Positions 9,413 to 18,178 of a stretch of DNA of 64,000 nucleotides are shown piece by piece. Numbering within the stretch: the first letter of the stretch is position 1; every line of letters starts with the position of its first letter. The notes beneath the pieces are model-generated. The model was not told where the DNA came from and made no database searches. It was given only the letters and a program-made list of their open reading frames with translations. A program made the translations under genes and the position numbers. Source of the stretch: an uncultured Porphyromonadaceae bacterium. GTDB lineage: Bacteria; Bacteroidota; Bacteroidia; Bacteroidales; Muribaculaceae. The stretch covers positions 22,346 to 86,345 of the forward strand of contig URCF01000008.1 in the NCBI GenBank assembly GCA_900546365.1. Direction: 5' to 3'.

Positions 9413-10660
9413 ATGGACAAACAGATAAGCAAATCCCAGCTCAGGCGCGAACGCAACATCAAGTTTCTCAAATATGGCGGCATCGCCCTGGTGATAATGG
9501 CAGGCGTTGCCACAGTGATTCTCAGCATGGAGAAATCCGTGCGACACTCCGATCTGCGAATGGGTGTGGCCGAGCAAGGGCCGCTCGAAACCACTGTCAA
9601 CGCCTCTGGCCGTGTGGTGCCGGCATTCGAGGAGATCATCAACTCTCCCGTGGACTCACGCATCCTCAAGGTGTATGCCCAGGCGGGCGACACCGTGGAG
9701 GAGGGCACACCGTTGCTCCAACTTGACCTTGAAACTGCCGAGGCCAACTACACCAAGCTCCTCAACGAGCGCGACATGAGGCAACAGGAACTCACCCAGC
9801 TGCGCCTCAACAACTCCACCCAGCTCAGCGAGCTGGCCACTCAGATTGAGGTCAAACAGATGCAGGTCAACCGCATGAAGGTGGAGGTGGAAAACGAACG
9901 CCGCCTCGACAGCCTCGGCTCAGGCACCGGCGACCGTGTGCGCCAGGCCGAAACAGCGTATCTCACCGCCACCCTCGAGCTCAAGCAGCTGCGCGAACGC
10001 CTATCCAACGAGCGGCTCCGCAATGCCGCTGCCGAAAAGGTGCAAACCCTCAATATGAGCAGCTTCGAGCAGGATCTCGCCCTGATGCGGCGCACCCTTG
10101 ACCAAGGGCGCATCCCGGCACCACACGCCGGCGTCCTCACATTCATTGCCAGCGAGATTGGTGGCAGAGTGGGTGCCGGTGAAAAGGTAGCCGTGGTGAG
10201 CGACCTAAGCCGTTTCAAGGTGACAGGAGAGGTGCCCGAAGGGAGCAGCGACCGCGTGGCCGTAGGGTCGGAAGTGGTGGTGCGCATAGGCAAAACCGAG
10301 CTTCAGGGCGTGATCACCAATCTCACCCCGCAAGCCAAAGGCGGTGTGGTCTCTTTCACCGTCCGCCTCAACGATTCCGGCAACCCGCGGCTGCGCTCCG
10401 GCCTACGCACCGAGCTCTATGTGAGCTACGGCTACAAGAGCAGCGTGCTGAGGATTCCCAACGGCCAATATTTCAAAGGTCCGGGCGAATACTCCTTATA
10501 TATAAAAGACGGCGACAACCATATTGCCAAACGCACCGTGCGCCTCGGCGACAGCAACCGCCAGTTTGTGGAGGTGCTCTCGGGCCTCAACCCCGGCGAC
10601 AGCGTCGTGGTGAGCGATATGGAGCAGTTCAAATCCGTGAAATCATTAAAACTCAAATAA
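9413..10660 (+). CDS. Efflux periplasmic adaptor (HlyD/MacA-type membrane fusion protein)
   Basis: A 415-residue protein with one N-terminal membrane segment (about residues 22-40), then a barrel-sandwich lipoyl half (TTVNASGRVVPAFEEIINSP), a long alpha-helical hairpin rich in Leu, Glu and Gln (about 110-225), the second lipoyl half (IPAPHAGVLTFIASEIGGRV) and beta-barrel/MP domains ending LSGLNPGDSVVVSD. This is the architecture of MacA-like adaptors that link an inner-membrane pump to TolC. The ABC ATPase gene starts 2 bases after the stop, and the TolC-like gene lies four genes on, so it is the adaptor of a tripartite ABC exporter. The substrate cannot be told from the sequence. Confidence 0.9.
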   Translation: MDKQISKSQLRRERNIKFLKYGGIALVIMAGVATVILSMEKSVRHSDLRMGVAEQGPLETTVNASGRVVPAFEEIINSPVDSRILKVYAQAGDTVEEGTPLLQLDLETAEANYTKLLNERDMRQQELTQLRLNNSTQLSELATQIEVKQMQVNRMKVEVENERRLDSLGSGTGDRVRQAETAYLTATLELKQLRERLSNERLRNAAAEKVQTLNMSSFEQDLALMRRTLDQGRIPAPHAGVLTFIASEIGGRVGAGEKVAVVSDLSRFKVTGEVPEGSSDRVAVGSEVVVRIGKTELQGVITNLTPQAKGGVVSFTVRLNDSGNPRLRSGLRTELYVSYGYKSSVLRIPNGQYFKGPGEYSLYIKDGDNHIAKRTVRLGDSNRQFVEVLSGLNPGDSVVVSDMEQFKSVKSLKLK

Positions 10661-10662
10661 CT

Positions 10663-11337
10663 ATGGCTATCATCACCCTCAGCGGCATCAGCAAGGTGTA
10701 CCGCACTAAAGAGATTGAAACCACTGCCTTGGAAAATGTGAACCTCACTGTGGAAAAAGGCGAGTTCATAAGCATCATGGGGCCGAGCGGCTGCGGCAAG
10801 TCAACGCTCCTCAACATCATCGGACTCCTTGACAAACCTACCACCGGCACGGTGTCGCTGAAAGGCGAAATCTGCAACGACCTCTCCGACTCCCGGATGT
10901 CGCATTTCCGCAACCAGAACCTCGGGTTCGTGTTCCAGAGCTTCCACCTCATCGAGAGCCTCAACGTGGCCGACAATGTGGAGCTTCCGCTCATCTACCG
11001 CAGCGGACTCTCGGCAAAGGACCGACGCGAAAGAGTGGAGCAGGTGCTCCAGAGACTCGAGATGTCACACCGCATCAAGCACCATCCCGCACAGCTCTCC
11101 GGCGGTCAATGCCAGCGTGTGGCCATTGCCCGTGCCATCGTCGGCGCTCCCGACATCATTCTCGCCGACGAACCCACCGGCAACCTCGACTCCAAGATGG
11201 GTGCCGAGGTGATGAACCTCCTCCACAGGCTCAACAAGGAGGACGGCACCACCATAGTGATGGTGACCCACAACGAGGCCCAGGCCCGCGAAACCGACCG
11301 GATTGTACGCTTCTTTGACGGACGCATAATATCATAA
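10663..11337 (+). CDS. ABC exporter ATP-binding protein (MacB/LolD-type)
   Basis: A 224-residue nucleotide-binding subunit that powers the adjacent permeases. Walker A is GPSGCGKST (residues 40-48), the Q-loop is FVFQSFHLI, the signature is [14 protein letters not shown], and Walker B is [12 protein letters not shown] followed by the switch His in VMVTHN. The length and the insertion-free form fit the MacB/LolD/FtsE group, which works with FtsX-fold permeases. The gene sits 2 bases after the adaptor and 3 bases before the first permease, so translation of the cluster is probably coupled. Confidence 0.95.
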   Translation: MAIITLSGISKVYRTKEIETTALENVNLTVEKGEFISIMGPSGCGKSTLLNIIGLLDKPTTGTVSLKGEICNDLSDSRMSHFRNQNLGFVFQSFHLIESLNVADNVELPLIYRSGLSAKDRRERVEQVLQRLEMSHRIKHHPAQLSGGQCQRVAIARAIVGAPDIILADEPTGNLDSKMGAEVMNLLHRLNKEDGTTIVMVTHNEAQARETDRIVRFFDGRIIS

Positions 11338-11340
11338 GCC

Positions 11341-12609
11341 ATGAGATCCAAATTATTGCAAATATTCTACGACCTGCGCCATCAACCTGTGGTCACATGG
11401 ATCACTCTGGTAGGCACCACACTGTCGATATTTCTGATCATCGTGGTAGTGATGATGCAGCAGGTGGGCATCATTCCATTCGCCCCCGAGAGCTGCCGTC
11501 AGCGGCTGCTTATCGGCGCCTTCCTGCATACAAACTCGTTGGCAAACAATGGCGGCGACTCTTCAGCCGGTCTGAACTACAACAATGCCCGCAGGCTTTA
11601 CGCTGACCTTGATGGAGTTGAACACACTTCCTACATGATGAAATACACCGAAGTCGGCACACTCAAAGGCTCTACAAACGAAGCTTTCGAGGGCGACTAT
11701 CGCAAAACCGACGCGGAATTCTTCGACATCTACGACCACCGGCTGGTGGAGGGACGCTACTTCACAGCCGATGAAGCCTCTGCCATGAGTAAGGTGGCGG
11801 TAGTGACCGAAAGTGTGGCCAAGCGGCTGTTCGGCTCCGACCCCCATACGGGCAACACCGTGCTGTTCAACCATGAGCCATACACTGTTGTAGGTGTGGT
11901 CAAGGATCACTCCCAGCTCGCTTCTTTGGCCCACGCCGACATTTTCCTCCCCACCGGAGCCAACGACCCGGATATGTCCTGGGGCGATGAATTCGGCCAG
12001 TTCTCCGTTAGTCTGCTGGTGAAGGATGGTGTGGATTTCGAGGATGTACGCAATCAGGTGAAAGCCCGATATGCCGCCTTCGACACCTATCTCGCCGAGA
12101 AAGGGCTGAAAACCATATATCACGAATCGCCATACGACATCAACACCATCGCCTCCGGTGTGTCCGGATCAAATATCACCCCCGACGACAAAGAGCAACG
12201 GCAACAACGATATCTGCTCTACACCCTGCTGCTGCTTGTGCCGGCCATCAACCTCAGCACAATGCTACAGAGCCGTCTCCGCCGCAGAGTGAGCGAATTT
12301 GGTGTACGGCGAGCATTCGGGTGCACACGCACACGCATCATCACCGATATCATCACCGAAAATTTCATCATCACCCTCATCGGCGGTGTCCTCGGGTTAA
12401 CTCTCGGTGTTGTTTTTGCCCTCACCTACACCGGGCTGTTCGACTCCAATCCCGGCAGCAACTTCACCCCTCCGGCCCTGAGCGTGCTGCTCAACTGGCG
12501 CATAACCCTCAGTGCTGTCGCCGCCTGCTTTGTTCTCAACCTCATCAGCGCAGCCGTGCCCGCCTGGCAAGCTTCGCGACTCAACCCTGTAAACGCAATT
12601 AGAGCATGA
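11341..12609 (+). CDS. ABC exporter permease, FtsX/MacB-type (first)
   Basis: A 422-residue permease with a membrane segment near residues 18-42, a large periplasmic MacB-type domain ([27 protein letters not shown]) and three C-terminal membrane helices of the FtsX fold ([54 protein letters not shown]). The cytoplasmic [17 protein letters not shown] motif before the second helix is typical of this family. Its stop overlaps the next permease start by four bases (ATGA). The two permeases probably form a heterodimer with the single ATPase encoded upstream. Confidence 0.93.
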   Translation: MRSKLLQIFYDLRHQPVVTWITLVGTTLSIFLIIVVVMMQQVGIIPFAPESCRQRLLIGAFLHTNSLANNGGDSSAGLNYNNARRLYADLDGVEHTSYMMKYTEVGTLKGSTNEAFEGDYRKTDAEFFDIYDHRLVEGRYFTADEASAMSKVAVVTESVAKRLFGSDPHTGNTVLFNHEPYTVVGVVKDHSQLASLAHADIFLPTGANDPDMSWGDEFGQFSVSLLVKDGVDFEDVRNQVKARYAAFDTYLAEKGLKTIYHESPYDINTIASGVSGSNITPDDKEQRQQRYLLYTLLLLVPAINLSTMLQSRLRRRVSEFGVRRAFGCTRTRIITDIITENFIITLIGGVLGLTLGVVFALTYTGLFDSNPGSNFTPPALSVLLNWRITLSAVAACFVLNLISAAVPAWQASRLNPVNAIRA

Positions 12610-13832
12610 AACGCCGATTAATCACTCAAATGCGCCATGAATGGCGCAGCAACCTCTGGCTGATACTTGAACTCGCCATCGTAGGCGTGGTACTGTGGAC
12701 CAGCTTCACTCTCTTCATCTACCTCATCCACACACGTATGCAACACTACGGCTACGATATGACCGATATGTATTGCACCAACGTAAAATATGTGCCAAAG
12801 GCGTCCGACGCTTTTCAACAATACCCGGACAGCACCCACAGCTATGTCACTGACCTCGCCATGATCAAGGACAAAATCCGGTCCAACCCCTACGTGGAGA
12901 TGGTCGGCCTCGGCCAAAACTCAATGCCCTATAACTTCAATTTCTACGGCAACAACGTTTCCTTCACTCAGGACGACTCCACGTATATGTACTACGGCAA
13001 CCAACGCTTTGTGTCCCCCGAAATCATACGTATGCTCCGCCTTGAAGGGTTCAACGGCGAAACTACCGAGCAGCTGGCCAATCTGATAGAGAAAGGCGAG
13101 ATACTGGTGTCAAACTTCGACAACCAAGGCCAACGGCCCGGTCCATCCGAATTTGTGGGGCGCGATATATTTTTGAACTGCGACTCCTCCAAGGTTTACC
13201 ATGTGGGCGGCAGTGCCTACGGCATACAACGCTCCGACTACGAGGGATTGTTCGCCGGCGTCATCTACACCCCATTGCCCGATGGCTGGGGCAGCGAACT
13301 GGCCATACGAGTGAAGCCGGGCATGGGACGGCAGTTCATGGAGTCAATCACCACTGCCGACACCGAGCATGGCAATGTGTATCTGAGCAACCTCCGCTCC
13401 GTTGAGCAGATGCGCATAAGTGCACACAGCGACATCGCCAATGTGGTGCGCGGATACAGCGTGTGCGCCGGATTCCTGACCCTGATTGTATTTCTGGGAT
13501 TTCTCGGCTCGTTCTGGTTCCGCATCCAGCAGCGCACAAGTGAAATTGCTATCCGCGTGGCCAACGGCGCCACTCGCACCGACATTCTCCGCCGCCTGCT
13601 TGGCGAAGGGATGGTGCTTCTGTGCGTGGGCACCGCGCTGTCCCTCGCCATCGAGCTTGTACTGATTCACTATAATATCGTCAACTGGGGCATGGATATG
13701 ACCAACCACATTCCCCAACTCGCGGTGCTGGCTTCGGTGCTGATTCTCACTCTGATGGTGGTGGCAGGGATATGGCTTCCGGCCCGCAAGGCCATGCGTA
13801 TCAATCCGGCAACTGCTCTTAAAGATCAATAA
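12606..13832 (+). CDS. ABC exporter permease, FtsX-type (second)
   Basis: A 408-residue partner of the preceding permease: an N-terminal helix (LWLILELAIVGVVLWTSFTL), a periplasmic domain of ~250 residues, and three C-terminal helices (VCAGFLTLIVFLGFLGSFWF, GMVLLCVGTALSLAIELVL, VLASVLILTLMVVAGIWLPA). The segment RTSEIAIRVANGATRTDILR is the FtsX cytoplasmic motif, and the protein ends KAMRINPATALKDQ, a usual FtsX ending. The periplasmic domain is less MacB-like than that of the first permease. The stop is directly followed by the TolC-like gene start. Confidence 0.92.
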   Translation: MKRRLITQMRHEWRSNLWLILELAIVGVVLWTSFTLFIYLIHTRMQHYGYDMTDMYCTNVKYVPKASDAFQQYPDSTHSYVTDLAMIKDKIRSNPYVEMVGLGQNSMPYNFNFYGNNVSFTQDDSTYMYYGNQRFVSPEIIRMLRLEGFNGETTEQLANLIEKGEILVSNFDNQGQRPGPSEFVGRDIFLNCDSSKVYHVGGSAYGIQRSDYEGLFAGVIYTPLPDGWGSELAIRVKPGMGRQFMESITTADTEHGNVYLSNLRSVEQMRISAHSDIANVVRGYSVCAGFLTLIVFLGFLGSFWFRIQQRTSEIAIRVANGATRTDILRRLLGEGMVLLCVGTALSLAIELVLIHYNIVNWGMDMTNHIPQLAVLASVLILTLMVVAGIWLPARKAMRINPATALKDQ

Positions 13833-15299
13833 ATGACTCGCTTTTTCATACTTCTGATTCTCGCTGCGCTGCCCCTGTGCGGGGCGGCGCACGAGCTCTC
13901 GCTTTCGCTCGATGATGCCATCGCCATGGCCCGCGTCAAGAGTGTGGATGCAGCTGTGGCTCTCGATGAACTCCGCACCGCCTACTGGGAATGGCGTACA
14001 TACCGCGCCGACCAGCTCCCTGAAATCAACTTCTCGGCCACAGCTCCAAGCTACTCCAACCAATACACCCCCTACATGAACTCGCAAGGCAGCTACAGCT
14101 TTGTCAACAACAACTACCTTGAGGCCCAGGGACAGCTCTCCATCACCCAGCAGGTGCGCCTCACCGGAGGCACCATCAGCCTCAACTCCTCGCTCGACTT
14201 CATGCGCATGTACGGCTCCGACGGTGGCAACAGGTTCATGACCATCCCGGTGGCACTGACCCTCAATCAGCCTATTTTCGGCGTCAACGCCATGAAATGG
14301 CAGAGCCGCATCGAGCCGGTGCGCTACAGCGAGGCCAAGGCCGCTTTCCTCAGCGCCACCGAGGATGTGGCACGCGCCACTGTCGAATACTACTTCGCCC
14401 TCCTCCTCAGCACCGCCAACCTCAATATCGCCGAGCAAAACCTCGCCACTGCACGCAAACTTTACACAGTGGCGCAGGAGAAACGCAAAATGGGACAGAT
14501 CAGCGAGAACGACCTCCTCCAGATGGAGCTCAACATGCTTGATGCACAATCGGAACTCACCGATTGCCAGAGCACCCTCAAAAGCAATATGTTCACCCTC
14601 CGCGCATTTCTCGACCTTGACGAGAACACCGAGATTGTGGCCATCCTACCCGACAATGTGCCGCAGGCCGACATCACCTATGCCGATGCCCTTGACCGCG
14701 CTCTCACCAACAACAAATTCGCCAAAAACATGCGCCGCCGGCAGCTTGAGGCCGACTATGAAGTGGCCAAAGCCAAAGGCAACCTCAGGGAGATCAACCT
14801 ATTTCTGCAAGTGGGATACACCGGCACCGACATCAGCATGGGCAACGCCTATACCCGGCTAAAAGGCAACCAGTTGGCGCAGGTGGGGTTCTCTATTCCG
14901 CTACTCGACTGGGGACGGCGCCGCGGCAAGGTGAAGGTGGCCGAAAGCAACCGGCGCGTCACCCAAAGCCGTCTGCGGCAGGAGTCGATGAACTTCAATC
15001 AGGAACTGTTTGTGCTCGTGGAGCGGTTCTGCAACCAGCAGAGCCAGCTCGCCATCGCCGGAAAGGCCAACGAAATCGCGCTCAAACGCTACGACACCAA
15101 TGTGCAGACCTTCCTGATCGGCAAAATCTCCACCCTCGACCTCAACGACTCCCAATCCAAGAAGGACCAGTCCATGAGGCAGTATATCAACGAGCTGTAC
15201 AAATTCTGGAGCTACTGGTACCAGATCCGCTCGCTCACCCTCTACGACTACGCCACCCTCTCTCCCATCAACGCCGATATTGAAAAACTCGTGAAATAA
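13833..15299 (+). CDS. TolC-family outer-membrane efflux channel
   Basis: A 488-residue protein with a signal peptide (FFILLILAALPLCGAAHE) and two related outer-membrane efflux repeats. Each repeat has long helices, for example SATEDVARATVEYYFALLLS and NLATARKLYTVAQEKRKMGQ in the first half and ALDRALTNNKFAKNMRRRQL then DWGRRRGKVKVAESNRRV in the second. It should form the outer-membrane duct of the exporter encoded just upstream. No gap separates it from the second permease. A response regulator gene starts 15 bases after its stop. Confidence 0.93.
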   Translation: MTRFFILLILAALPLCGAAHELSLSLDDAIAMARVKSVDAAVALDELRTAYWEWRTYRADQLPEINFSATAPSYSNQYTPYMNSQGSYSFVNNNYLEAQGQLSITQQVRLTGGTISLNSSLDFMRMYGSDGGNRFMTIPVALTLNQPIFGVNAMKWQSRIEPVRYSEAKAAFLSATEDVARATVEYYFALLLSTANLNIAEQNLATARKLYTVAQEKRKMGQISENDLLQMELNMLDAQSELTDCQSTLKSNMFTLRAFLDLDENTEIVAILPDNVPQADITYADALDRALTNNKFAKNMRRRQLEADYEVAKAKGNLREINLFLQVGYTGTDISMGNAYTRLKGNQLAQVGFSIPLLDWGRRRGKVKVAESNRRVTQSRLRQESMNFNQELFVLVERFCNQQSQLAIAGKANEIALKRYDTNVQTFLIGKISTLDLNDSQSKKDQSMRQYINELYKFWSYWYQIRSLTLYDYATLSPINADIEKLVK

Positions 15300-15302
15300 T
15301 CT

Positions 15303-15310
15303 TATTTTTG
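15303..15310 (+). promoter_or_regulatory. Possible internal promoter of the response regulator gene
   Basis: TATTTTTG matches TAnnTTTG exactly and ends 4 bases before the regulator ATG. If used, the transcript would start at or almost at the ATG and the two-component genes could be expressed independently of the exporter. No clear -33 element was found. Confidence 0.45.
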
Positions 15311-15314
15311 CCGT

Positions 15315-15845
15315 ATGATTCTCATTGTGGACGATGACAACGCCATCAGGCTCTCCATAGGGCTTATGCTCAAGCAGGCTGGCCTTGAATGGCTGGCGGT
15401 GGGCACCGAACCGGATATGCTCGCGGCCATACGCGCCCGCGAGCCTGAGGTGGTGATTCTCGACATGAACCTCACCCTCACCACCACCGGCCGGCAAGGG
15501 CTCGAGCTCCTGCGCAAAATCAAGGTGCTCGCACCACAGTGTGATGTGCTGCTGATTTCCGCCTGGGGCACCATCCCTTTGGCGGTGGAGGGGATGTCGC
15601 TCGGTGCCAGCGACTTCATCACCAAGCCGTGGCGCAACGCCGACCTCCTTGCCAAAATCAGAACCATCCTCGCCCGCCGCAACAAGCAGCGGCAAGCATC
15701 CACACCCACTCTTGACGAATTGGAGCGCAACGCGGTGGTGGACGCGCTCCATAAATGCAACGGGCAGCTCAGCGATGCAGCCAAAATGCTCGGCATCACC
15801 CGTCAGGCTCTTTATCGACGACTCGAAAAATACGGACTCAGATGA
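15315..15845 (+). CDS. Response regulator: receiver plus Fis-type helix-turn-helix, no AAA+ domain
   Basis: A 176-residue regulator. Residues 1-118 are a receiver domain with the acidic pocket (IVDDDNA), the phospho-acceptor Asp50 (VVILDMN), the Ser/Thr switch (LLISAWG) and the conserved Lys (FITKPW). Residues ~130-176 are a Fis-type DNA-binding helix-turn-helix (LDELERNAVVDALHKCNGQL, AAKMLGITRQALYRRLEKYG), as at the C-terminus of NtrC-family regulators. The central sigma-54-activating AAA+ domain is absent, which leaves a RegA/ActR-like layout. The gene overlaps the kinase start by four bases and follows the exporter genes, so it probably regulates them. Confidence 0.92.
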   Translation: MILIVDDDNAIRLSIGLMLKQAGLEWLAVGTEPDMLAAIRAREPEVVILDMNLTLTTTGRQGLELLRKIKVLAPQCDVLLISAWGTIPLAVEGMSLGASDFITKPWRNADLLAKIRTILARRNKQRQASTPTLDELERNAVVDALHKCNGQLSDAAKMLGITRQALYRRLEKYGLR

Positions 15846-17065
15846 CCTACCGCCTGTATCTTCTCATTTCCCTCGCCGCCTGGATTGCCGCAGTGGCTCT
15901 CGCCATACTCGGCATGCCGTGGTGGTGGCCCGCTGCCACTGCCGCAGTGGCTCTGATTTTCACCCTACTGCTTTGGCGAGCGATCCACAAGCCGCTCATG
16001 GCGGTCAACAACGGCATATATCTCCTGCGCGAGCAGGATTTCAGCAGCCGTCTGCGCCACACAGGGCAGCGCGACGCTGACAAAGTGGTGGACCTGTTCA
16101 ACCGTCTCATGAACGCCATGAAGGCCGAACGGCTCAGGCAGCAGGAGCAGACCCACCTCATGTCGCTGCTCATCGAAGCATCGCCCATGGGGATAGCGAT
16201 ATGCGATTTCGACGACAAAATCATCAGTGCCAACAAAGCCTACCATCAGCTTGTTGACCCCGGCTTGGAAGCCCGGCTCCACGCCATGGCCGATGATGAA
16301 GTCATCACCATCCGCACCGACGGCTCGCAGGTGTGCCGATGCTCCAGACTCTGGTTCATGGACTCCGGTTTCCGCCGCCGCTTCTACCTCGTGGAGCTGA
16401 TGACCGAAGAAATTCTCAAAGCCGAGAAGCAGATGTTCAACAAAATCGTGCGCACCATTGGTCATGAGGTCAACAACACCATGGGAAGCGTGGTCAGCGT
16501 GTTCGACACCCTCCGGCTCATGCACCAAACCGACCCCGACATCGCCACCGTGCTCGACAGCTCCGCCACCAGCTGCCTTAACCTCGCCGAATTTGTGCGC
16601 GGCTACTCCTCCGTAGTAAAACTCCCGGCCCCGCAACCGGAACCCACCGACCTCAACCGGCTCCTTGACTCCATGCTCCCCTCGCTGCGCCACCTCGCAC
16701 CCGACAACATCTCCATTCAGCTCCACCCCTCCTCCGAAACACGCATAGTGCAGCTCGACCCCATGCTGATCCAGCGGGTAGTGTCCAACATTGTCAAAAA
16801 CTCGATCGAGAGTATCGGCAGCAAGCCGGACGGGCATATTGACATCAATCTCGAGTCCAACACACTTGATATCACCGACAACGGCGCAGGCATCCCCCCC
16901 GAAGCCACCCACCTGATATTCACACCCTTCTTCTCCACCAAGCGCACCGACCGCGGACTCGGACTCATGCTTGTGGCCGACATCCTGCGAGCCCACAAAG
17001 CCTCATTCTCCCTCTCCACCAACCGCGCATCCATGCTCACCACATTCACCATCCGCTTCAAATAG
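15842..17065 (+). CDS. Sensor histidine kinase paired with the Fis-type regulator
   Basis: A 407-residue membrane kinase. The start MTYRLYLL at 15842 is chosen because it gives an ATGA overlap with the regulator; a longer frame begins inside that gene. Two membrane helices lie near residues 5-24 and 28-46 with almost no periplasmic loop, so it may sense through the membrane or through the cytoplasmic PAS-like part (SLLIEASPMGIAICDFDDKI). The kinase core has the H-box RTIGHEVNN (His208), the N-box VVSNIVKNSIES, G1 LDITDNGAGIP, the F-box FFSTKRTDRG and G2 GLGLMLV. This matches the NtrB-like kinase group that normally pairs with NtrC-type regulators. Confidence 0.93.
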   Translation: MTYRLYLLISLAAWIAAVALAILGMPWWWPAATAAVALIFTLLLWRAIHKPLMAVNNGIYLLREQDFSSRLRHTGQRDADKVVDLFNRLMNAMKAERLRQQEQTHLMSLLIEASPMGIAICDFDDKIISANKAYHQLVDPGLEARLHAMADDEVITIRTDGSQVCRCSRLWFMDSGFRRRFYLVELMTEEILKAEKQMFNKIVRTIGHEVNNTMGSVVSVFDTLRLMHQTDPDIATVLDSSATSCLNLAEFVRGYSSVVKLPAPQPEPTDLNRLLDSMLPSLRHLAPDNISIQLHPSSETRIVQLDPMLIQRVVSNIVKNSIESIGSKPDGHIDINLESNTLDITDNGAGIPPEATHLIFTPFFSTKRTDRGLGLMLVADILRAHKASFSLSTNRASMLTTFTIRFK

Positions 17066-17067
17066 AG

Positions 17068-17100
17068 TTTGGCATTGTTGACAAATTATCACTACCTTTG
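17068..17100 (+). promoter_or_regulatory. Promoter of the M48 peptidase gene
   Basis: TTTG (17068-17071), a 21-base spacer and TACCTTTG (17093-17100) match the Bacteroidetes consensus. The ATG at 17135 gives a short leader. Confidence 0.75.
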
Positions 17101-17134
17101 TCACCGGAAAAACAATATCAAACTTCTCTTAACT

Positions 17135-17917
17135 ATGAAATCATTCTTTGTCAAGGCCATCACACTCATGGCCATCGTATGCATGGCGCCCAATGCCAAC
17201 GCACAGTTCAATCTCAAGAAGGCCGCCAGCGCCCTCAAGAAAACCGCCCAGGCCGTCACTCTCACCGATGCCCAAATGGCCGAGTATGTCAAGGAATCAG
17301 TGGAATGGATGGACAACAACAACCCCGTGGCCGACGAAAACGACCCCTACACCATACGTCTCCGCAAACTCACCAACGGCATCACCCAAGCCGATGGCAT
17401 ACCCTTGAATTTCAAAGTTTATAAGGTGATTGATGTCAACGCATTCGCTTGTCCCGACGGAAGCGTGCGCGTGTTCTCTTCACTCATGGACATCATGGAC
17501 GATGATGAACTCCTCGGCGTTATCGGCCACGAGATTGGACACGTAACACTTCACCATAGCAAAAAAGCTTTCAAAACCCAGCTCATGACCGGTGCTCTCA
17601 TGGACGCTGTCGCAAGCTCCGGTGGCACAGTCGCCAAACTCACTGAAAGCCAGCTCGGCACTCTCACCGAAAGCCTCATCAACGCCAAATATTCCCAGAA
17701 ACAGGAAACCGAAGCCGATGACAGCGGCTACGACTTCCTCGTGGCCAACGGCAAAAACCCCATCGGCATGGCCAAAGCCTTTGAAAAACTCCAGTCCATG
17801 GAAGGAAGCAACACAGGCAACGCTATCCAGAAAATGTTCAGCTCCCACCCCGACACAGCCAAACGCATCAAGCATGTGACAGAACGTGCCGCCAAAGACG
17901 GCTACATCCAGCAGTAA
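17135..17917 (+). CDS. Exported M48-family metallopeptidase
   Basis: A 260-residue protein starting at MKSFFVKAITLMAIVCMAPN, a signal peptide that ends ANA. A longer frame from 17069 starts before the promoter and is rejected. The zinc site HEXXH is GVIGHEIGHVTLHH, and the downstream Glu ligand is in KQETEADDSGYDFL, as in Oma1/BepA/HtpX-related M48 peptidases. The ending FSSHPDTAKRIKHVTERA is also usual for the periplasmic members. Inferred role: envelope protein quality control. The gene is monocistronic, with a good promoter in front and a perfect terminator behind. Confidence 0.92.
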   Translation: MKSFFVKAITLMAIVCMAPNANAQFNLKKAASALKKTAQAVTLTDAQMAEYVKESVEWMDNNNPVADENDPYTIRLRKLTNGITQADGIPLNFKVYKVIDVNAFACPDGSVRVFSSLMDIMDDDELLGVIGHEIGHVTLHHSKKAFKTQLMTGALMDAVASSGGTVAKLTESQLGTLTESLINAKYSQKQETEADDSGYDFLVANGKNPIGMAKAFEKLQSMEGSNTGNAIQKMFSSHPDTAKRIKHVTERAAKDGYIQQ

Positions 17918-17956
17918 CCCCGCGTTTGAGGTACACACAAAAAACAGCCTATTTTC

Positions 17957-18001
17957 AAAAAATTGCATGGCAGCACGATGGACGCTGCCATGCAATTTTT
18001 G
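17957..18001 (+). terminator. Strong intrinsic terminator after the M48 gene
   Basis: AAAAATTGCATGGCAGC (17958-17974) and GCTGCCATGCAATTTTT (17984-18000) form a perfect 17-bp stem with a 9-base loop. The stem ends in T-runs on either strand, so it should work in both directions. Confidence 0.9.
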
Positions 18002-18117
18002 TATTACTCCTGCAGAAAGCCACGCTGCAGGCCTGCATATTCCGGTCATTTCGTCAAAAAAATCACGGATTTGATTACATTTAGAGCATAAAAATGCTGA
18101 TGTATTGATTTTTTGAT

Positions 18118-18125
18118 TATATTTG
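18118..18125 (+). promoter_or_regulatory. -7 box of the M6 peptidase gene
   Basis: TATATTTG is an exact TAnnTTTG match, 53 bases before the ATG. I could not find a convincing TTTG at -33. Confidence 0.5.
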
Positions 18126-18178
18126 CCGCAAATACATTATAAATGTATAACTTCAAACCAATCATAAATACATAATCT

